Shown here: positions 1-8,155 of the stretch, in pieces
Position numbering within the stretch: the stretch's first letter is position 1
How the letters are laid out: each line of letters begins with the position of its first letter
Assembly: GCA_001803315.1 (NCBI GenBank)
Contig: MHBQ01000111.1
Span: 34,200-67,804 of the forward strand
Length of the DNA stretch: 33,605 nt
Source: Lentisphaerae bacterium RIFOXYC12_FULL_60_16
GTDB lineage: Bacteria; Verrucomicrobiota; Kiritimatiellia; UBA8416; YA12-FULL-60-10
Reading direction: 5' to 3'
Program-made: the position numbers and the translations under genes
The notes under the pieces: model-generated
What the model was told of the DNA's origin: nothing
The model's input: the letters and a program-made list of their open reading frames with translations, nothing else
Database searches by the model: none

Positions 1-306
1 GCCTCCCGGTGGGAAGGACTGCCCTATGCCCTGCTCGACAGCATGGCGGCCGGGCGCCCCCTGGTTGCCACGCGTGTCGGGGGTCTGGGCGACGTGGTTG
101 AGTCGGAAGCAATCGGCCGTCTGGCTCCACCGCACGATCCGGCGGCACTCGCCGGGGCGATCGCCCACCTGCTGGACAATCCGGCCGAACGGGAACAGTT
201 GGGTCGCCGTGCCGCCGAAGCGGTTTCCCACTACCCACTGGCCGGCATGCTCACAGCCACCTCAGCCCTCTACGAGCTTCTCACCCATCCCGGATTGAAG
301 ACTTGA
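1..306 (+). CDS. Glycosyltransferase family 4 (C-terminal fragment)
   Basis: Frame 1 is open from the first base to a TGA at 304-306, so the gene is cut by the window edge and only about the last 101 residues are visible. The fragment begins with SRWEGLPYALLDSMAAGRP and continues VATRVGGLGDVV. This is the donor-nucleotide-sugar binding part of GT-B retaining glycosyltransferases (GT4), where the Glu of the E-G-L-P stretch is the usual catalytic or donor-binding acid. It would transfer a sugar from a nucleotide donor to a lipid-linked or growing glycan at the cytoplasmic membrane face. The neighbours downstream are a secreted carbohydrate-binding-like protein and an O-antigen-ligase-like protein, consistent with a polysaccharide assembly cluster. 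Acceptor and sugar cannot be told from this fragment. Confidence 0.88.
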   Translation, partial: ASRWEGLPYALLDSMAAGRPLVATRVGGLGDVVESEAIGRLAPPHDPAALAGAIAHLLDNPAEREQLGRRAAEAVSHYPLAGMLTATSALYELLTHPGLKT

Positions 307-337
307 AGGTTCGGGCCGAACACGCTACATCTTGGAC

Positions 338-871
338 ATGAAACTCATCAAAATCCTGATTGTCTGGATTGCCTGCTGCACCATCAGCCTTGCCGGCTCG
401 ATCCTGATCGAGGCGGAAACTGCCCAGGTGGCGCCACCCTTTACCATCGTCACCGTCACCAACCAGGCCCCCGTCAAGGCCGGTCAGGCAATTTCCGGCA
501 ACCGGTTCATTGAAGTCGCACCCGGCAGCAAAAAACCATCCGAAGGGGGAATCGCCGGTCATGCACGATACACCTTCAAGTTAAAATCTGCCGGCGTTTT
601 CCACCTTTGGGCGCGTTGTTTCTGGCAGGACGGATGCGGCAATTCGTTCACCGTGCAATTCGACGAGCAACCATCCTTCACCTTTGGCCAGGACGCCACC
701 TACAATACCTGGCACTGGGTAAAGGCACCGCCCCGTCTCACCTTCAAGCTCGCTGCCGGCACCCACACAATCACCCTCTTCAACCGGGAAGACGGCATCC
801 GGATTGATCAACTCCTGCTGATCACCGACTCACGCTATGTGCCGGTGGACATCGAGGAGACCGAACCTTGA
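338..871 (+). CDS. Secreted CBM-like beta-sandwich protein
   Basis: A 177-residue protein. The ATG at 338 is preferred to a TTG six bases upstream because it begins a classic signal peptide: MKLIK, then a hydrophobic stretch to about residue 19 and an AGS cleavage region. The mature part starts ILIEAETA and carries the pattern of carbohydrate-binding beta-sandwiches of the CBM6/CBM35 type: an initial E-A-E, a G-x-A-x-Y strand, F-H-L-W-A-R, N-S-F, a W-H-W pair, A-G-T-H-T-I and a final D-G-I-R-I-D-Q-L-L-L strand. There is no catalytic domain or membrane anchor. Its stop overlaps the next start (TTGA at 868-871), so it is probably translationally coupled to the O-antigen-ligase-like protein. Role inferred: binding or presenting glycan outside the cytoplasm. 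The exact CBM family is not certain. Confidence 0.72.
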   Translation: MKLIKILIVWIACCTISLAGSILIEAETAQVAPPFTIVTVTNQAPVKAGQAISGNRFIEVAPGSKKPSEGGIAGHARYTFKLKSAGVFHLWARCFWQDGCGNSFTVQFDEQPSFTFGQDATYNTWHWVKAPPRLTFKLAAGTHTITLFNREDGIRIDQLLLITDSRYVPVDIEETEP

Positions 872-2118
872 CCACGGTCCGCTCACGTCTGGCGGAGCTT
901 GCCGACTGGTGTACCCTGGCCGCCATCCTGATCGGTCCCACCCAGTTCAGCATTGAAGTGGCCCCCAAGACCTTCCTTTCCCCGGTTGACCCGCTGGTCT
1001 GGTTTGCGGGGGGACTCCTCCTGGTCTCGGCAGGCTGGCCGACCCTGTCCGGGCTCTTTCGCCGCACCCCGCTGGTTATCTTCCTGTTCCTGGCGGCAAT
1101 CGCAATGTCCGTCATGCATGCCGGCTACCGGCTCAAGTCGATCAAGGACCTGGTGCAGGCCGTCGAGTATTTCCTGCTCGCGTTCTGGCTGTTTACGTCG
1201 CTGCTCGACGATCCGGTGCGTCGAGCCCGTGCCCTGCGATGGGCCGGGGTGGTCCTCACGGCCATCCTGTTGTTGGCCCTCGCACAATACGCCTGGCCGG
1301 CGGCGGAAATTGACAATTTGAAAGTCGGCGGCACCTTCACCAACCGCAACGTGCTGGGCGGATTCCTGGCCTTGACCCTTCCCGTGGTGGGTGGGCTCCT
1401 GCTGTACGATCCGGTCCCGCTTCGCAAAACCTGGTATGCCATCCTGCTGATCGGCGGCGCGTGGGTACTGCTTTCGGGAGGCGCCGCCATCGGCCTGGGC
1501 GTGGCCTTTGGCCTGCTCACGGCCTGGCATCATCCCCGCACCACGGCCCTGGCCGGTCTGGCCGTGGTAATCATCCTGTCCGCCGCACCCCTGCTTCCCC
1601 GTTCCAATCCGACGGTCTGGTCGCAGTCAATCGCCCTGTTCGATGATGACGGGGTGCCCACCCAGCGCTATACCGAATGGCAGGCGGCCCGGTTCATGTC
1701 CGAGGATCATCCCCTGCTCGGTGTCGGCCAGGGCCTGTACCAGGATCATATCGGCACCTATTACGGGTATCTGCCAAGCCCCGAACATGCCGCCGAGCCT
1801 GATACCCAGAACCTCTACCTGGTGCTGGGGTCATCGGCCGGCATCCCGGCCGCCATCCTCTTCATCCTGATGCTTGCCGTCTTTCATGGCCGGGCATTGC
1901 GTGCCGCCCATCACGCGACTGACCCGGTTACCCGCGGCCTGGCATGGGGCGTTGGCGCCGGACTGATCGGGTTCGGGGTTGCCTGCCTGTGGAGTCCGCT
2001 CCTGGTCCGGGGCATCGGAATCCCGCTGGCTTTCATCATGGCGCTGGCCACCGTGCTGGAGCACGAAGGGCTTGTGGCCCGGGGCTACCCCACGGGTGGC
2101 AGGTCGATCCCGAAATAG
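868..2118 (+). CDS. O-antigen ligase / Wzy-like polymerase family membrane protein
   Basis: A 416-residue polytopic membrane protein with about ten to twelve hydrophobic segments. It starts at a TTG overlapping the preceding TGA. A long loop near residues 255-320 lies between membrane segments and includes GVGQGLYQDHIG and D-T-Q-N-L-Y-L-V-L-G, the equivalent of the conserved H-N-x-x-L region of the Wzy_C (O-antigen ligase) domain. Family members join undecaprenyl-diphosphate-linked glycans to lipid A core or protein, or polymerise repeat units, on the periplasmic side. Ligase and polymerase cannot be separated by sequence alone. The gene follows a GT4 gene and a secreted CBM-like gene. Its 3' end overlaps the convergent uxaC by 34 bp, so the two 3' ends share coding DNA. 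Confidence 0.8.
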   Translation: MTTVRSRLAELADWCTLAAILIGPTQFSIEVAPKTFLSPVDPLVWFAGGLLLVSAGWPTLSGLFRRTPLVIFLFLAAIAMSVMHAGYRLKSIKDLVQAVEYFLLAFWLFTSLLDDPVRRARALRWAGVVLTAILLLALAQYAWPAAEIDNLKVGGTFTNRNVLGGFLALTLPVVGGLLLYDPVPLRKTWYAILLIGGAWVLLSGGAAIGLGVAFGLLTAWHHPRTTALAGLAVVIILSAAPLLPRSNPTVWSQSIALFDDDGVPTQRYTEWQAARFMSEDHPLLGVGQGLYQDHIGTYYGYLPSPEHAAEPDTQNLYLVLGSSAGIPAAILFILMLAVFHGRALRAAHHATDPVTRGLAWGVGAGLIGFGVACLWSPLLVRGIGIPLAFIMALATVLEHEGLVARGYPTGGRSIPK

Positions 2119-3518
2119 CGGGCGGCATTGTGGTAGCAGACATCCCGGACCAGCGCGCCGGCCAGTTCCAGATCGCTGGGTATCCGACCACGTTCCATGT
2201 CGCGCCCCAGCACATTGCACAGGATGCGCCGGAAATACTCATGCCGGGGATACGACAGGAATGATCGGCTGTCCGTCAGCATGCCGACAAACCGCCGCAA
2301 GACACCCATCTGCGACAGGTCCTCGATCTGCCGGACCATGCCGTCCTCCTGGTCCAGGAACCACCAGGCACTGCCGTATTGCATCTTGCCGGGCATCGAT
2401 CCATCCTGATAATTCCCGATCATCGTGGCCAGCAGCGCGCTGTCCCGCGGATTGAGGTTATAGAGGATGGTACGCGTCAATTTTCCGGCGGCTTCCAGGC
2501 GGTCCAGCAACCGGGACAAGGGACGGGCCAGCTCAAAATCCCCGATGGTGTCATAGCCCTTGTCCGGGCCAAGCCGCTCGAACATGCGGCGGTTGACATT
2601 CCGCAACGCCCCGAAATGGAACTGCTGGGTCCAGCCGCGGTCGGCATCCATCACCGCGAATTCAAACAACATCGCCGATTTGAACTTCAATACTTCAACC
2701 GGGCTGGGGGCCGCACCCTCCCGGACTTTCCGGAAGATCGCCCGCAGTTCGGCTTCGGTATACGGCTCGGCATAGGCGGTTTCCAGCCCGTGATCCGACA
2801 GGCGGCAACCGGCCGCATGAAAGGCCGCATGCCGCTTGAGCAGGGCCGACCGGTACGCGTCGAGGGAGTCCACCGTGCAACCGGCCGCGGTCTCGAGACG
2901 GGCAACCCAGGCATTGAACGCCGCGGGATCCTCGATGGTCATGCCCTTGTCCGGGCGCCAGGTCGGCAGCACCCGCACCGAGAACAACCGGTCATTCGCA
3001 AGGGCCCGGTGATGTTCCAACCCGTCGACGGGATCATCCGTGGTACAGGCCAGCACCACCCGGGACCGTTCCATCAATCCACGGGCCGAGAAACCGGGTT
3101 CCGACAGGCGCGCGTTGCAGGCGTCCCAGATTTCCTCCGCCGTCGCCGGGGAAAGCAACCGGTCCGTGATACCGAAATAGCGGGCCAGTTCCAAATGGGT
3201 CCAGGCATACAGCGGATTGCGCAACAGGCACGGCACCGTTTCAGCCCAGCGCATGAACTTGTCGCGATCAGGCGCATCGCCGGTGATAAAGGCCTCGGGA
3301 ACGCCGTTGGCGCGCATCAACCGCCATTTATAATGATCCCCGGACAACCACACATCCGTCATGTTCCGGTACCGTGCATCCGCGGCAATCTGCGCCGGCG
3401 GCAGGTGGCAATGATAATCAATGATCGGCAGGGACTGGGCAAAGCGGTGATACAAGTCCCGGGCATGCCGCGTATCCAGCAGGAAATCGTCGGTGATGAA
3501 AACCGGCTGGCCGCTCAT
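2085..3518 (-). CDS. uxaC: Glucuronate isomerase (uronate isomerase)
   Basis: A 477-residue protein, close to the usual 465-475 of UxaC. The N-terminus has F-I-T-D-D-F-L-L and then P-I-I-D-Y-H-C-H-L-P-P, the amidohydrolase-fold metal-binding HxH (His36, His38). Further family landmarks are D-V-W-L-S-G-D-H-Y-K-W-R, V-L-A-C-T-T-D-D-P, L-P-T-W-R-P-D and the C-terminal L-T-D-S-R-S-F-L-S-Y-P-R-H-E-Y-F-R-R. UxaC interconverts D-glucuronate with D-fructuronate and D-galacturonate with D-tagaturonate in the cytoplasm. Its ATG overlaps the stop of the upstream isomerase/epimerase (ATGA, 3515-3518), so it is the last gene of a four-gene operon. No UxaB, UxuA or KdgK homologue is in the window, so the later steps must be encoded elsewhere or differ. 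Confidence 0.95.
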   Translation of the reverse strand: MSGQPVFITDDFLLDTRHARDLYHRFAQSLPIIDYHCHLPPAQIAADARYRNMTDVWLSGDHYKWRLMRANGVPEAFITGDAPDRDKFMRWAETVPCLLRNPLYAWTHLELARYFGITDRLLSPATAEEIWDACNARLSEPGFSARGLMERSRVVLACTTDDPVDGLEHHRALANDRLFSVRVLPTWRPDKGMTIEDPAAFNAWVARLETAAGCTVDSLDAYRSALLKRHAAFHAAGCRLSDHGLETAYAEPYTEAELRAIFRKVREGAAPSPVEVLKFKSAMLFEFAVMDADRGWTQQFHFGALRNVNRRMFERLGPDKGYDTIGDFELARPLSRLLDRLEAAGKLTRTILYNLNPRDSALLATMIGNYQDGSMPGKMQYGSAWWFLDQEDGMVRQIEDLSQMGVLRRFVGMLTDSRSFLSYPRHEYFRRILCNVLGRDMERGRIPSDLELAGALVRDVCYHNAARYFGIDLPPVG

Positions 3519-4303
3519 ACCCGGGCTCCCGCGGCATGTTCCTGTGCCACCCAGTCACGCAGGGTGGCCGCATCGGCCAGGAACTGTTCGTCGGAATCCC
3601 CGCGCACAAACTCCAGCAGAGCCGCATGCGGACGCCCGGTTTCACGAACCGCCCGGAAATAGGTTTTCCAGGACTCGTGTCCTTCCGCCAGGGGACATCG
3701 TTCCCGCTGCCCGTTGCACATGACCCAATGGAAGACATGCAAGTTGCTCAGCACCGGCAGGGCGGCTTTCAGGCCCGCCATCCGGTACGCCTCGTCCCCT
3801 TCGGGAGGTTGCCAGTACAACCGGATATTGGGATGATTGACATCCTGGAGAAGTTGCGCCGCAGATTCGTTGGTATCGGTCAGGGTCCCGCCATGATATT
3901 CCAATGACACGGTGATGCCCTCGCCGGCGGCCATGGACCCGATGCGACGGAGGTCGTCGGCCACGGCGGCCCGGTTCGCGGCATCCGCCTTGGCGGACCC
4001 GAGGGTTCCGGCCCATACGCGGATGGTCGGCGCATCCAACGCCAGGGCGCTGTCCAGCACCTTGGCAAACGGAAGATTGTCGTTCTCGCTGTGGGCGGCC
4101 CGGTAATAGGAACCGTACGACGCCACGATCAAACCGGCATCCAGGGTCATGCGCCGGACCTGTTTGGCGCGTTCCACATCGCCGTGGGGAACATGGATAT
4201 CGCCCCCCCACTCGATCGCATCCAGCTTACCCTTTGCGACAAGCGCCACGACCTGTTCCGGTGTCTTTGGGCGAAATGTTACCGATACCAATCCTGTCTT
4301 CAT
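3515..4303 (-). CDS. Sugar phosphate isomerase/epimerase (xylose isomerase-like TIM barrel)
   Basis: 262 residues from the ATG at 4303, chosen because AGGAA lies a few bases upstream and the protein begins at the first barrel strand (MKTGLVSVTFRPKTPEQVV). A longer open frame upstream has no family similarity and runs into the dehydrogenase gene. Candidate metal-binding acids sit at strand ends: the Glu of V-S-L-E-Y-H-G-G-T, the Gln of L-Y-W-Q-P, the His of F-H-W and the Glu of L-L-E-F-V. The AP-endonuclease-2 fold covers sugar epimerases, hydroxypyruvate isomerases and dehydratases using a divalent metal; the substrate cannot be read from sequence. Translational coupling to uxaC suggests a step just before or after uronate isomerisation. 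Spacing to the dehydrogenase gene upstream is 53 bp. Confidence 0.83.
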   Translation of the reverse strand: MKTGLVSVTFRPKTPEQVVALVAKGKLDAIEWGGDIHVPHGDVERAKQVRRMTLDAGLIVASYGSYYRAAHSENDNLPFAKVLDSALALDAPTIRVWAGTLGSAKADAANRAAVADDLRRIGSMAAGEGITVSLEYHGGTLTDTNESAAQLLQDVNHPNIRLYWQPPEGDEAYRMAGLKAALPVLSNLHVFHWVMCNGQRERCPLAEGHESWKTYFRAVRETGRPHAALLEFVRGDSDEQFLADAATLRDWVAQEHAAGARV

Positions 4304-4356
4304 GATGATTCCTTTCCATCCTGCACCGGGCCGGACCGTGCGTCCGCGCCCTCCCC

Positions 4357-5346
4357 TCACGCCAGCCTTGCAGCCAGTTCCCGGGTGATCTGCCACTGGA
4401 GGGGTTCCCCGTTCAGCCAGCGGCGGCATTCCGCCACGGCATACTGCCCCATCCGCCGGCATTCACCCGACATCGAACCCGCGATGTGCGGCGTGAGGAT
4501 CACATTCGGCAACTGGTACAGCGGCGATTCCGGCACGGGCGGTTCCGGCAGCGTCACGTCGAGTACGGCGGTCAGATCCGACCGTTCCTTCAGCACCTCG
4601 ATCATTTCCGGCTCATTCACGATGGCGCCGCGCGCGGAATTGACAAACGTGCCGTTGACCGGCATCAGGCGCAGGTGCCGGCCCCGGATCAGGTGGCGGG
4701 TTTCGGGAAGATTGGGCGTATGCAGGGAAACCACCTGACTCCGATGAAAGAGTTCATCCAGGCTGACCAGGGTCACATTCAAGGCGCGGGCCTGCTCCGG
4801 CTTGACGAACGGATCATAGGCCAGCACCTGCAGGTCAAAGGCACGGAGCATGTCCCGCGTCTTGCGACCCACCATGCCCAGCGATACCAGGCCGATGGTG
4901 GTCTCGAAGGCTCCCGGAACATCGAAACGCACATAGTCCCGTCGTTCCCGGACGGCCCGGGCATGCTGCCAGCCAAGCTTGAGCGAGAACAGGATTGCCG
5001 CCGTGCAATACTCCGCCACCGGCACGGCATTGGCGCCGTAGGAACTGGTCACCACGATCCCGCGTTCCCACAAGGCATCCGTGACGATGCCGCGGACCGA
5101 ACCCGCCCCGTAAAATAACGCCTTCAGTTTCGGTGCATGGGCAAGGAAATCCGCATCGATGCAGGGCCCGCCCCACCCGGAAAAGATGACCTCGACATCC
5201 TGCAGGATGGCGGGATCCTGCCGCACTTCATCGGCGGTCCGCGGGGGACCCACCAGCTCGACCAGCCGGTTTACCGCTTCCAACTCAGGAGAACCGTAAA
5301 TATTCTTGAATGCCTCCGGGTTCAAAATGAACAATCCCTTGCGCAT
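4357..5346 (-). CDS. D-isomer specific 2-hydroxyacid dehydrogenase
   Basis: 329 residues, the usual size of the family. The Rossmann segment is G-L-V-S-L-G-M-V-G (152-160), so the first glycine of the GxGxxG motif is Ser155, a mild departure. The acidic residue of A-Y-D-P-F (about 178) favours NAD over NADP. The catalytic triad is present: Arg239 in N-S-A-R-G, Glu268 in L-P-E-P-P and His287 in T-P-H-I-A-G. The enzyme should interconvert a 2-keto acid or aldehyde and a D-2-hydroxyacid with NAD(H) in the cytoplasm. It lies second in the operon, 25 bp after the flavin/Fe-S oxidoreductase, and has a GGAAGGGACGGG stretch before its ATG. A role on an open-chain keto-uronate or tartronate-semialdehyde-like intermediate is inference. 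Confidence 0.88.
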   Translation of the reverse strand: MRKGLFILNPEAFKNIYGSPELEAVNRLVELVGPPRTADEVRQDPAILQDVEVIFSGWGGPCIDADFLAHAPKLKALFYGAGSVRGIVTDALWERGIVVTSSYGANAVPVAEYCTAAILFSLKLGWQHARAVRERRDYVRFDVPGAFETTIGLVSLGMVGRKTRDMLRAFDLQVLAYDPFVKPEQARALNVTLVSLDELFHRSQVVSLHTPNLPETRHLIRGRHLRLMPVNGTFVNSARGAIVNEPEMIEVLKERSDLTAVLDVTLPEPPVPESPLYQLPNVILTPHIAGSMSGECRRMGQYAVAECRRWLNGEPLQWQITRELAARLA

Positions 5347-5371
5347 GACACCCGTCCCTTCCGTTCCCTTG

Positions 5372-7996
5372 TCAACCGGCCCGGCCGGTCATGTCCTCAT
5401 GGATCTGGTCGGCCGCATGAAGTCCCTCGGCAATACCCTGCACGGCCGTTGTGCCGCCGCTGATGATGTCGCCGGCCGCATACACCCGGTGCATCGACGT
5501 CCGGAACGACTGCGGGCTTTCGGTCTGCACCAGGCCGCCGGCCGTCAACGTCAACCCATCCAGCGCGCCGCGCAACTCGTCCGACATTTCCTGACCCAGC
5601 GCCTCGAGTACCAGGCCCGCCCGTAAAACGCTTTCACTGCCGGTCACCGGAACCGGCCGGCGACGACCCGACGCATCCGGTTCACCGAGTTCGGTGCGGA
5701 CCACCCGTACCCCCTCCAACCGGCCGGTGGCATCGGCCAGGTAACCGGTGGGCTGGGTCAACACCAGGCAATGTCCGCCGCTGGCGAGAAAATGGTCGCG
5801 TTCAGCCGGCCAGGCCGGCATTTCCGCGAAGGACCGCCGGTACACAAGATAGACATCGCGCGCACCGAGCTGACGTGCCGTCACGGCCGCGTCCATGGCC
5901 GTGTTGCCCCCGCCGATTACCGCCACGGAAGGGGGCACGTCCTTCATCCCGCCGGTCTTGACACGGCGCAGGAATTCCATGGCCTGCATCACGCCGTTGG
6001 GCGCCGATCCGAGCGTGGCTCCCTTACCGAGGCCGGGTGCAAGCAGGACCGCATCATGCTGCTTGCACAGGGCGGTTAGTGAAACATCCCGACCCAGGAC
6101 CGTTCCGAACCGGATGGTCAAACGGCAGGCGGCAAGGGCCGGCTTGAGGATGGCCTCGGTTTCCGTATCAGCCTCACGGTACCGTTCACCCGGGATGATG
6201 CTGTCGGGGGTGCCGCCCAGGCGTTCCCCGCGTTCCAGGATTGTTACCGCATGCCCGCGCTCGAGCAGGCGGATGGCGCCCGCCACGCCGCCCGGCCCGC
6301 CGCCCACCACCGCCACGGTCCGGCCGGTGGCCTGCTCCGGCAACCGGACACCGGTCATGCCGGCCCGGCGCGCCAGACGGCATACCACCCGCTGAATGTC
6401 ACGGATGGGAATCGGATGGTCACAAAACAGTTTTTCCAGGCAATGGCCTTCGCATTGCACCTCGGACGGACATACCATGGCACACATTTCCGGCAAGGCA
6501 TTGCGCGCACGCAGAATAACATACGCCGTGGCCAGGTCACCATCGGCAAAGGCCTTGATGAAGGCGGGCACCTGGACATGGGCGGGACAGCCCGCCGTGC
6601 AGGTGGCCTCCTCGCAGTCCCGGCAACGCTTGGCTTCCGCACGCAGGCGGTCCACGGAAAACCGGCGACCCAGGCGGTATTGGGGCGCGTAAATCTCGCT
6701 GTCACGCACCACGCATCCGGTCATGCCGCCGTCGCGCATGATCTGGGTGCAACCGGAACACGCCACGCAGCAGCGGGCGGGATCCATCGCCCCCTTCTCC
6801 AACAGGTCGCGTACCCCGTCCGGATACGCGAAGGCGCCACGCCCGATACCAAACAACGTCGCCCCGCCTGTCCGAATCACGCCGGCTGCGACCTGCGGCA
6901 TGAACTGCCGCAACCAACTGTAGCCGGAACCCACCACGGGCAGGTCGGGGAAGGTTTCCTGGATGGCGCGCGTGATGCTCAAAAAACGGTCAATCCCGCA
7001 CAGGGGATGGTCCTCGGGGGGTTGGAATCCCTGGATGGGGAAATCGTAGGGACGGCCGTAATGCGGGTTGAAATAGGGATTGCCGATGGAAATGTTCAAC
7101 ACCGAGATGCCGGTCTCCTTCAACTGGCGGACCAGCCGGATCGGTTCGGTGAGGTCGGGCAGCTTCTCATCATCCACATCGACACCGAATCCGTACGGAT
7201 GCCGGATGGCATCGAATGCGTTGAGACGTGTGCAGACAAATACGCCCGGAACTTCGGTCCGGATACGGGCCAGGGTTTCACGCAACAGGCGGGTTCGGTT
7301 CTCGAAAGCGCCTCCATATCGGCCTTCACGGGTGAACGAGGCATGCAGTTCCGAGACCAGGTAACGATGACAGCTCTTGATATCCACCCCGTCAAAACCG
7401 GCTTGCGCCGCCAGGCGGGCCGCCTCCACGTAGGTGTCCTGCAACCGATCAAGGTAATCGTCGGTGACCACCGGATAATCCGCCGGCAAGTCATGTAATG
7501 GGTCCAGGACAGGGCTCCGGTGGGCAATCAGGGGACGGGGCATGCCATCGGGTTTGCTGTACCGCCCGGAATGGGTCAGCTGGATGATCAGCACCAGGTC
7601 CCGGCCGAAAGTTTCACGGGCCGCCCGGCGCGTCTCGTCAACGAGGCGGCGGAATCCGTCCACATTGTCACGGTGCAGGAATAATTGGCCGGGATTGGAC
7701 CGGGCTTCCCGCAGAACGGCGGTGGCTTCCACCCAGATGAGCCCGAAACCGCCGCGCGCATAGCGGGCGTAGCGTCGGAACGAGAGCGGCCCGGGCCCGC
7801 CATCCGGCAGGGCGTCAAAGCCTTCCATGGGCTGTGCCAGACACCGGTTGGGCAGGCAGCGCCCACCCAGCTCAAGGGGATCCCCCAGCACCGCCACATC
7901 CGTCGTAACGGGAATATGCAGGCCCATCGCCCCAATGGCTTGCCGCAATTCGTCCAGTGAATGCAGATGAAATCGTTCGTGTCGTTTCACGTCCAT
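5372..7996 (-). CDS. Fusion oxidoreductase: OYE-type flavin barrel + GltD/DPD-type Fe-S and FAD/NAD(P) domains
   Basis: 874 residues from the ATG at 7996; a longer reading upstream is rejected because it overlaps the divergent gene and lacks family sequence. Residues 1-400 form an NADH:flavin oxidoreductase/OYE barrel with flavin-site T-H-S-G-R (His142) and C-H-R-Y-L (210-214; the usual motif is HGYL). C410, C413, C416 and C428 give CX2CX2CX11C, the [4Fe-4S] site found in 2,4-dienoyl-CoA reductases. Residues 455-550 are a GltD/dihydropyrimidine-dehydrogenase-type di-cluster domain (C458, C461, C466, C470-P; C505, C509, C515, C519). An FAD dinucleotide fold follows from 560 (V-V-G-G-G-P-G-G), then an NAD(P) fold at 690 (V-I-G-G-G-N-T-A) and the terminal A-A-G-D FAD motif at 840. 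Electrons would pass NAD(P)H, FAD, Fe-S, FMN to an unsaturated substrate. Typical dienoyl-CoA reductases are about 650-680 residues and lack the di-cluster domain. First gene of the uronate-type operon; substrate unknown. Confidence 0.87.
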   Translation of the reverse strand: MDVKRHERFHLHSLDELRQAIGAMGLHIPVTTDVAVLGDPLELGGRCLPNRCLAQPMEGFDALPDGGPGPLSFRRYARYARGGFGLIWVEATAVLREARSNPGQLFLHRDNVDGFRRLVDETRRAARETFGRDLVLIIQLTHSGRYSKPDGMPRPLIAHRSPVLDPLHDLPADYPVVTDDYLDRLQDTYVEAARLAAQAGFDGVDIKSCHRYLVSELHASFTREGRYGGAFENRTRLLRETLARIRTEVPGVFVCTRLNAFDAIRHPYGFGVDVDDEKLPDLTEPIRLVRQLKETGISVLNISIGNPYFNPHYGRPYDFPIQGFQPPEDHPLCGIDRFLSITRAIQETFPDLPVVGSGYSWLRQFMPQVAAGVIRTGGATLFGIGRGAFAYPDGVRDLLEKGAMDPARCCVACSGCTQIMRDGGMTGCVVRDSEIYAPQYRLGRRFSVDRLRAEAKRCRDCEEATCTAGCPAHVQVPAFIKAFADGDLATAYVILRARNALPEMCAMVCPSEVQCEGHCLEKLFCDHPIPIRDIQRVVCRLARRAGMTGVRLPEQATGRTVAVVGGGPGGVAGAIRLLERGHAVTILERGERLGGTPDSIIPGERYREADTETEAILKPALAACRLTIRFGTVLGRDVSLTALCKQHDAVLLAPGLGKGATLGSAPNGVMQAMEFLRRVKTGGMKDVPPSVAVIGGGNTAMDAAVTARQLGARDVYLVYRRSFAEMPAWPAERDHFLASGGHCLVLTQPTGYLADATGRLEGVRVVRTELGEPDASGRRRPVPVTGSESVLRAGLVLEALGQEMSDELRGALDGLTLTAGGLVQTESPQSFRTSMHRVYAAGDIISGGTTAVQGIAEGLHAADQIHEDMTGRAG

Positions 7997-7999
7997 GGC

Positions 8000-8062
8000 A
8001 GGATTCCTAACCGTCGATTCGGTGACCGGCGTGAATCCTACCACCCGTCCCCCACCCGACAA
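8000..8062 (-). promoter_or_regulatory. Candidate promoter and flanking inverted repeat for the 7996-5372 operon
   Basis: On the minus strand TTGTCG (8062-8057) is 16 bp from TAGGAT (8040-8035), placing a start near 8028 and a leader of about 32 bases containing AGGA before the ATG. AGGATTC (8000-8006) and GAATCCT (8033-8039) form a 7-bp inverted repeat that flanks the presumed start, with one arm over the -10. Read directly from sequence; function as operator is a guess. Confidence 0.35.
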
Positions 8063-8108
8063 GAAAATTTCCCGACATCCCCCCAAACTGCCCCCCGTGC
8101 AGTCGTGC

Positions 8109-8137
8109 TTGATTCCTGCTGGTCGAGTCGGTATCAA
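8109..8137 (+). promoter_or_regulatory. Candidate sigma70-type promoter of the diguanylate cyclase gene
   Basis: TTGATT (8109-8114) and TATCAA (8132-8137) are separated by 17 bp. The predicted start at about 8144 leaves only about 12 bases before the ATG at 8156, and no clear Shine-Dalgarno sequence lies in them. Confidence 0.4.
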
Positions 8138-8155
8138 TGAGACCGGACACAAATC

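Noticed and set aside
2379-3662. A 427-codon open frame on the + strand opposite uxaC
   Set aside because: Antisense shadow of uxaC and of the following epimerase gene; composition and lack of motifs show it is not coding.
5330-5390. TTGACA on the minus strand upstream of the hydroxyacid dehydrogenase gene
   Set aside because: No -10-like hexamer lies 16-18 bp downstream; the site is at the end of the preceding gene in a tight operon.
6251-7498. A 415-codon + strand frame inside the oxidoreductase fusion gene
   Set aside because: Antisense shadow; the opposite frame has three sets of Fe-S cysteines and dinucleotide folds.
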